Shown here: positions 7,399 through 10,644 of the stretch, in pieces
Layout: the number at the start of each line of letters is the position of its first letter
Numbering within the stretch: the stretch's first letter is position 1
NCBI GenBank assembly: GCA_026419705.1
Contig: JANZYY010000133.1
Span: 1 to 10,644, forward strand
Direction: 5' to 3'
Source of the DNA: Fischerella sp.
GTDB taxonomy: Bacteria; Cyanobacteriota; Cyanobacteriia; Cyanobacteriales; Nostocaceae
Length of the DNA: 10,644 nt
Position numbers and translations under genes: made by a program
Notes under the pieces: generated by a model
What the model was told of the DNA's origin: nothing
Databases searched by the model: none
Seen by the model: the letters and a program-made list of their open reading frames with translations, nothing else

Positions 7399-8367
7399 TT
7401 ACAGTTTGAGCAACTCTAGTTTTTCTACATTCTGATAACGACCAGAGCGAAAAGACCAATCAAGGTTACCACTTATCCACGAATGCAACCCTGATATATA
7501 TTTGTTCAGTTCAGCATCTAGTTCTTTTCCAAAAGATGGAAGAGAAGATTCTAAATCGATCATTATTTGTACCTCTTGATTGTGCATTTCAACAGCACGC
7601 TTCATCGCTTGCTCAAGAGAGAGTTCCTGTTGATAATGCAGTACTAATACTAAATTATGAACATCACCACTTGCCATTTCTCTAGATGCGGAAAAGATAT
7701 CATTACACCAGCAAACAATTTTATTCGTCATGTTTGTGAGCTTTCTCACAATATCGTTTGTTCTGACAAAATCGGGAAAGTTCAAATGATTGCAAAATTC
7801 AATGAATTCCATACTAGATTCCATCGCACCACTTGACATATGTATCTTTGTATAAATGTCTGCGTTGGGCACGATTCCTTGTGCGCGATTTTTTGCCTCC
7901 AAGATACACCCATCAAAATACTGCTCTACAGCGTTAACAAAGTAATCAAACCATCTTTTAGTTCCTTTTTCAAGGATGCGCTGTCGTATGTCACCTAAAG
8001 CATAACTAAGGGGTATATCATTACTGGTGAGTTCTGCACCTTTTAATATGTCTAGAAATCTGTTGTGAAAAAACTCAACTAATTCAGGTTTTTTTCCTAT
8101 ATCTGACATATCACATTGGTCATCCCAAATAAATAGCCAGGTCACCCAATCATTTACAACTGTTAACTCTTCAAATTCGCAGTCAGGAAATGCACCTGCT
8201 GATAGTAAAAAAAATTTTGATTTGCGGAAACGATGATAACTGGATTCATCTGCCAAGAGTTGGAAGCGCGAGACCCATTCGAGAGCATTCTCTTCTAGAA
8301 CATCAACATATTTGTTAATTTGAGATGGAAATGGGCAGTATAATTGAGAAAAAATTGATTTGTTCAT
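7399..8367 (-). CDS. Class I terpene synthase (probable sesquiterpene synthase)
   Basis: Cytosolic Mg-dependent cyclase expected to ionise a prenyl diphosphate, probably farnesyl diphosphate, and cyclise it. The length (322 residues) fits bacterial single-domain enzymes. The aspartate-rich motif is DDQCD at 82-86 (after WLFIW). The NSE triad is Asn222, Ser226 and Glu230 in NDIFSASRE. The C-terminal Arg310-Tyr311 pair follows Trp304 (WSFRSGRY). Spacing of these motifs matches selinadiene-synthase-type enzymes closely. Oddity: the position 46 residues before the triad Asn, normally the pyrophosphate-sensor Arg, is His176 (IHMSSG), with Ser179 where the linker acid is expected and Gly180 as effector. 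Start: ATG at 8367, preceded by GGAG at 5-nt spacing. It converges with the kinase gene. No P450 is in the window, unlike the known Nostoc germacrene A synthase/P450 pair. Product not predictable; it does not look like geosmin synthase, which is a longer two-domain protein. Confidence 0.93.
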   Translation of the reverse strand: MNKSIFSQLYCPFPSQINKYVDVLEENALEWVSRFQLLADESSYHRFRKSKFFLLSAGAFPDCEFEELTVVNDWVTWLFIWDDQCDMSDIGKKPELVEFFHNRFLDILKGAELTSNDIPLSYALGDIRQRILEKGTKRWFDYFVNAVEQYFDGCILEAKNRAQGIVPNADIYTKIHMSSGAMESSMEFIEFCNHLNFPDFVRTNDIVRKLTNMTNKIVCWCNDIFSASREMASGDVHNLVLVLHYQQELSLEQAMKRAVEMHNQEVQIMIDLESSLPSFGKELDAELNKYISGLHSWISGNLDWSFRSGRYQNVEKLELLKL

Positions 8368-8372
8368 AATTA

Positions 8373-8376
8373 CTCC
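8373..8376 (-). promoter_or_regulatory. Ribosome binding site of the terpene synthase
   Basis: On the minus strand GGAG lies 5 bases before the ATG at 8367 (ACGGAGTAATTATG). It is the clearest Shine-Dalgarno in the window and fixes the terpene-synthase start. Confidence 0.75.
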
Positions 8377-8482
8377 GTAAATTAAGATTACACGGCAAAA
8401 TTAAATCCCGTGTTTAAATAAGCCCACAGGGTAAACTTTGTCAGTTCACCATGCGCGGGTGACAGCTACCGTAAATAGCTAA

Positions 8483-8517
8483 CAAATGATTGCTTATACC
8501 ATTTGCTTGATTAGCAA
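8483..8517. promoter_or_regulatory. Overlapping inverted repeats upstream of the terpene synthase
   Basis: CAAATG 8483-8488 pairs with CATTTG 8500-8505, and TTGCT 8503-8507 pairs with AGCAA 8513-8517. They lie about 115-150 bases upstream of the terpene-synthase ATG and just before the decayed plus-strand ORF, so they could be an operator between the two. A weak minus-strand CTGACA (-35-like) lies nearer the gene, but no convincing -10 is seen. Confidence 0.2.
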
Positions 8518-8540
8518 TTAGCCAAAGCAAAAAAAGACAA

Positions 8541-8733
8541 ATGATAAACTCTACTAAATCTGTAAGAAGCGGAATTTCATACTTCTACGGGCGTACATAG
8601 ACGATATCTTGAAATCAAGCGATTACTCACTAACGATATGAACTGAATCTACACCGCTCTCCCTGGAGTCTATGCTGAAATTTTGCAACGACTTTAACAA
8701 CGAGAACTTATCGAAAAAGGACGAATCAATTAA
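8541..8733 (+). pseudogene. Possible decayed small gene, family not recognised
   Basis: An ATG at 8541 opens MINSTKSVRSGISYFYGRT and stops at 8598-8600. In the frame one base over, starting near 8590, the sequence continues with protein-like content: YRRYLEIKRLLTNDMN, TGA at 8644-8646, IYTALPGVYAEILQRL, TAA at 8695-8697, QRELIEKGRIN, then TAA at 8731-8733. The segments between stops look amphipathic and coding-like (EILQRL, RELIEKGR), which is more than expected from random AT-rich DNA. One frameshift and two nonsense changes would restore about 64 residues. It faces away from the terpene synthase, with 173 bases between the two ATGs. It could equally be chance; no family is assigned. Confidence 0.3.
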
Positions 8734-9416
8734 CGTCCAATGATTGCAAGGCTTAAATTGTTGGACAACAATACCAATCAAACCGACACACTAATATTTA
8801 AACAGTGTGAATTTCCAACTCTGTTGTATTTGATTCCACTGTCTGTATTGTTCAAATATAATTTTTTTGTTCACAAACCATTGATAAAAATAATGTTTAA
8901 TTTTTTCTTAAAAATCCATCCGCAATTACCCAGATTTATCGATATTTAAGAGCAACAAAAATAACGTTGTATTTTTTTATACTAATTGTTTTTACTCTAT
9001 GACTAAATAATATGGCGTTGCAGAAACAGCAAGATGATTTGATTTTCTCTATTAGGTGTTCTACCGTTTCGCTTTCGTGGGTAGTAGCCTATAGGCGCGT
9101 CTACATTATTCATCCCCATTTGGCATCATGGTCTATTCAGCCTAGCTTATGATCTATATAATTTGCATAATTTAAACTAATTAAAACAAGTAACAAAAGT
9201 AACTTATATAACAAGTATTTATTCTAGATCGTCATGTTTGCTTGACATTTGTAAAAAAATTGCTACGCCCATAGTACAAAATATCTCCTGATTTGCAGAT
9301 GAATTTATGGACATCTACCTAAAGTAGCAAATCAATGTATCAAGCAAATATCTATCTAAAGACAGCTTGACAACAAAAACAGAGAGCATGATTGCATGCA
9401 GATTTGTATGAAACAG
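8734..9416. other. AT-rich gene-free stretch
   Basis: No supportable gene on either strand. A 69-codon plus-strand ORF at 8740-8949 is Phe/Ile/Leu/Lys-rich, has no Shine-Dalgarno and looks like translated AT-rich DNA. A 46-codon ORF beginning ATGGCGTTGCAG at 9012 is likewise unsupported. The segment around 9055-9105 (ending GGCGCGTCTAC) has the GC-rich wording of Nostocales dispersed repeats embedded in AT-rich surroundings. No tRNA, rRNA or CRISPR is seen. Confidence 0.6.
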
Positions 9417-9428
9417 GAACGCCTGCGG
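9417..9428. repeat. Second copy of the GAACGCCTGCGG repeat core
   Basis: Exact 12-base copy of 7142-7153, here followed by TGTAAG rather than CGTACG. The flanking GTAGAGAC arms are absent, so this copy is partial or degenerate. Confidence 0.5.
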
Positions 9429-9479
9429 TGTAAGAATCTAGTACTCCACCAAACCAAAATTGTTGGGTAAGTATTGCTT

Positions 9480-9515
9480 GTAGTTAGAGCGCTTCAGCGC
9501 GAAAGCGCCAACTAC
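9480..9515. repeat. Dispersed-repeat hairpin (GTAGTT type)
   Basis: GTAGTT 9480-9485 pairs with AACTAC 9510-9515, and GCGCTT 9489-9494 pairs with AAGCGC 9503-9508. An asymmetric internal bulge separates the two stems, and the loop is CAGCGCGA. This GC-rich palindromic unit in AT-rich DNA is typical of repeated elements in Nostoc-type genomes. Confidence 0.6.
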
Positions 9516-9616
9516 AAACCCTGCAAAGTTGCTTTGGCAAACCACGAGTACATTCCGCCCTGTTTCAGGGCCAGGGGGGATCTCAAAGTTTGATAACATA
9601 CTCCAGTCCTTGTGTC

Positions 9617-9678
9617 GTGTCTTAGTGTCTTCATGGTTCAAGAAAGTTTATTTTTTTACCACTAAGACACCAAGACAC
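9617..9678. repeat. Large imperfect inverted repeat of GTGTCTT units, 3' of moaE
   Basis: The arm at 9617-9637 matches the reverse complement of 9658-9678 at 18 of 21 positions, with a 20-base spacer containing a 7-T run. Each arm is itself built from tandem GTGTCTT/AAGACAC units. It starts 9 bases beyond the moaE stop codon, so in the moaE transcript it would form a long stem close to the 3' end, possibly protecting or terminating the mRNA. Repeats of similar wording are scattered in cyanobacterial genomes. Confidence 0.6.
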
Positions 9679-9687
9679 CAAGTCGCC

Positions 9688-10176
9688 TCAGCAGTTTTGT
9701 TCGCAGGCTGCGATACTTACCCAACTACTAGATAGTTTGCCATCTTGCCCGGTGTACCATTCTTTTTTCCAAATCGGAGCATTATGTTTGAGAGTATCGA
9801 TCGCATAACGACAAGCTTCAAATGCTTCAAAACGATGGGGACAACCCACCGCAACTACAACACTTATTTCGCCAATTTGTAAACGACCAATGCGATGGTG
9901 AATAACAATGCGATTCACGTCAGTCCATTTTTGTCGAATATCGGCAGCAATTTGATAGAATACCCGCAACGCCATTGGTTCATAAGCTTGATACTCTAGG
10001 GCGACCACCGGTTTTCCATCGGTTTGATTGCGAACCGTTCCACTCATCATGACTACAGCCCCATTTGCTGGCTCGTTAGCTAGTTGATAGATTTCTTCAA
10101 CAGACAATGGTGCAAAGGTAATGGCAAAGCTATCTTCAGTTCTAGGCTTGATGGGGAAAGCAAATTTAGTTGTCAT
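9688..10176 (-). CDS. moaE: Molybdopterin synthase catalytic (large) subunit MoaE
   Basis: Converts precursor Z (cyclic pyranopterin monophosphate) to molybdopterin, using sulfur from thiocarboxylated MoaD, in the cytosol. Length 162 residues (about 150 in E. coli). Family motifs: GTVRN at 46-50; LEYQAYEPMA at 60-69; HHRIGRLQIGE at 93-103; CPHRFEAFEACRYAID at 112-127; LKHNAPIWKKE at 129-139. Lys130 and Lys137 have the 7-residue spacing of the catalytic Lys119 and Lys126 of E. coli MoaE. The first 20 or so residues are a variable extension. The C-terminus has two Cys (159 and 162) of unknown meaning. ATG at 10176 has no clear Shine-Dalgarno. No moaD or other molybdenum-cofactor gene is in the window, so MoaD must be encoded elsewhere. 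Confidence 0.96.
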   Translation of the reverse strand: MTTKFAFPIKPRTEDSFAITFAPLSVEEIYQLANEPANGAVVMMSGTVRNQTDGKPVVALEYQAYEPMALRVFYQIAADIRQKWTDVNRIVIHHRIGRLQIGEISVVVAVGCPHRFEAFEACRYAIDTLKHNAPIWKKEWYTGQDGKLSSSWVSIAACEQNC

Positions 10177-10229
10177 AACAGAAACAGGAAGATAGAAAGA
10201 ATAAGAGCCTCTGGATTATGAAGCTGCGC

Positions 10230-10306
10230 CTTGGAGGTTTGCGTAGACGCGCAAGAGTTAGTTGCTTGGTTTTCCCCGTTGTAGACTTCCTCCGAGCGGC
10301 TGCTCG
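10230..10306. repeat. Cluster of repeat hairpins upstream of moaE
   Basis: CTTGGAGG 10230-10237 matches CCTCCGAG 10289-10296 as an inverted repeat with one mismatch. Inside is TTGCGT-AG-ACGC(G)CAA (10239-10254). Overlapping the right end is the perfect hairpin CGAGC-GGCT-GCTCG (10293-10306). The composition is much more GC-rich than the flanks. Wording such as GCGTAGACGCG is characteristic of Nostocales dispersed repeats. It lies 50-130 bases upstream of the moaE start and may be in its leader. Confidence 0.5.
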
Positions 10307-10362
10307 TTAGGGTAGCAAATAGCCTGGGTTTGTTCCCAACTCCATTGAGTAGGGGTCAGAAA

Positions 10363-10376
10363 GCCACCTTTGTGGC
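10363..10376. repeat. Small hairpin GCCAC-CTTT-GTGGC
   Basis: Perfect 5-bp stem with a 4-nt loop, followed by a second GTGGC (10379-10383, within CCAGTGGCGC) that could compete for the left arm. It has no T-tract and is not obviously a terminator for any annotated gene. Confidence 0.3.
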
Positions 10377-10383
10377 CAGTGGC

Positions 10384-10644
10384 GCACTAGAAGGTATATT
10401 TTACTAGAGCTGTATTGATACAACCTTATTTTGTCCACAATCTTCATTTAACAGCTTTTTGTTATTTTGAGATCAACATCATCTAGAAAAAAAATGCCAA
10501 GAACTACGTAAATTCTATTTTTTATGTAATCCTACTTAATTTAGTCACTGACTCAGTCATCATCCTTAAGCCATATTACTATAGTTGAAGTGACGAAGTT
10601 ATATAGTGACTTGAATCAATAACTCGGTACAGCTACTACTAGGA
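10384..10644. other. AT-rich right end without a recognisable gene
   Basis: No convincing ORF, RNA gene or start region on either strand. The only structure noted is ACTGA-C-TCAGT near 10547-10557 within GTCACTGACTCAGTCA. The last bases could be upstream or downstream of a gene outside the window. Confidence 0.5.

Noticed and set aside
8740..8949. 69-codon plus-strand ORF upstream of the terpene synthase
   Set aside because: Phe/Leu/Ile/Lys-rich translation of AT-rich DNA, no Shine-Dalgarno, no domain. It directly follows the decayed ORF in a different context, so I leave it unannotated.
9012..9152. 46-codon ORF starting ATGGCGTTGCAG
   Set aside because: No ribosome binding site or recognisable protein features. 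It spans repeat-like sequence with the GGCGCGTCTAC wording seen in intergenic repeats.
9617..9687. CRISPR-like tandem units (GTGTCTT / AAGACAC)
   Set aside because: The units are 7-9 bases with no spacers of regular length and form an inverted repeat, so this is not a CRISPR array.
9438..9735. Overlapping 67- and 68-codon ORFs on opposite strands downstream of moaE
   Set aside because: Both run through the GTAGTT hairpin and the GTGTCTT inverted repeat, so they are translated repeats. The plus-strand one also overlaps moaE.

Overview
The window is chromosomal DNA from a filamentous, probably heterocyst-forming cyanobacterium (Nostoc/Calothrix/Tolypothrix type). This rests on four perfect HIP1 octamers (GCGATCGC), short hairpin-forming repeats of the kind scattered through Nostocales genomes, a giant Ser/Thr-kinase/histidine-kinase fusion typical of that group, and cyanobacterial-looking lipA and moaE. 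Bases 1-19 are not biological: they match the Tn5/Nextera mosaic end exactly, so the window begins at a contig end with untrimmed adapter.

Layout, left to right. On the minus strand, the first 93 codons of lipA (lipoyl synthase) run off the contig end. A divergent intergenic region with a small perfect palindrome follows, then a plus-strand single-domain response regulator with a C-terminal coiled coil. After two small hairpins comes an 1888-residue plus-strand protein made of a Ser/Thr kinase, an AAA-type NTPase, a long helical-repeat region, a GAF domain and a histidine kinase. It has no receiver domain of its own, so the upstream response regulator is a plausible partner. A convergent 308-bp gap holds a dispersed-repeat hairpin and a striking nested inverted repeat. 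Next, on the minus strand, is a class I terpene synthase of sesquiterpene-synthase size with intact metal-binding motifs but a His where the pyrophosphate-sensor Arg is expected.

Upstream of the terpene synthase lies about 1.3 kb of AT-rich, gene-poor DNA with what looks like a decayed small gene (about 8541-8733) and several inverted repeats. Then comes minus-strand moaE (molybdopterin synthase large subunit). The last 470 bases contain only repeat hairpins and AT-rich sequence.

The housekeeping genes (lipA, moaE) flank an accessory core of signalling protein plus terpene synthase. Terpene synthases near P450 and two-component genes are known in Nostoc. A regulatory link between the kinase and the terpene synthase is possible here but is inferred only from adjacency.
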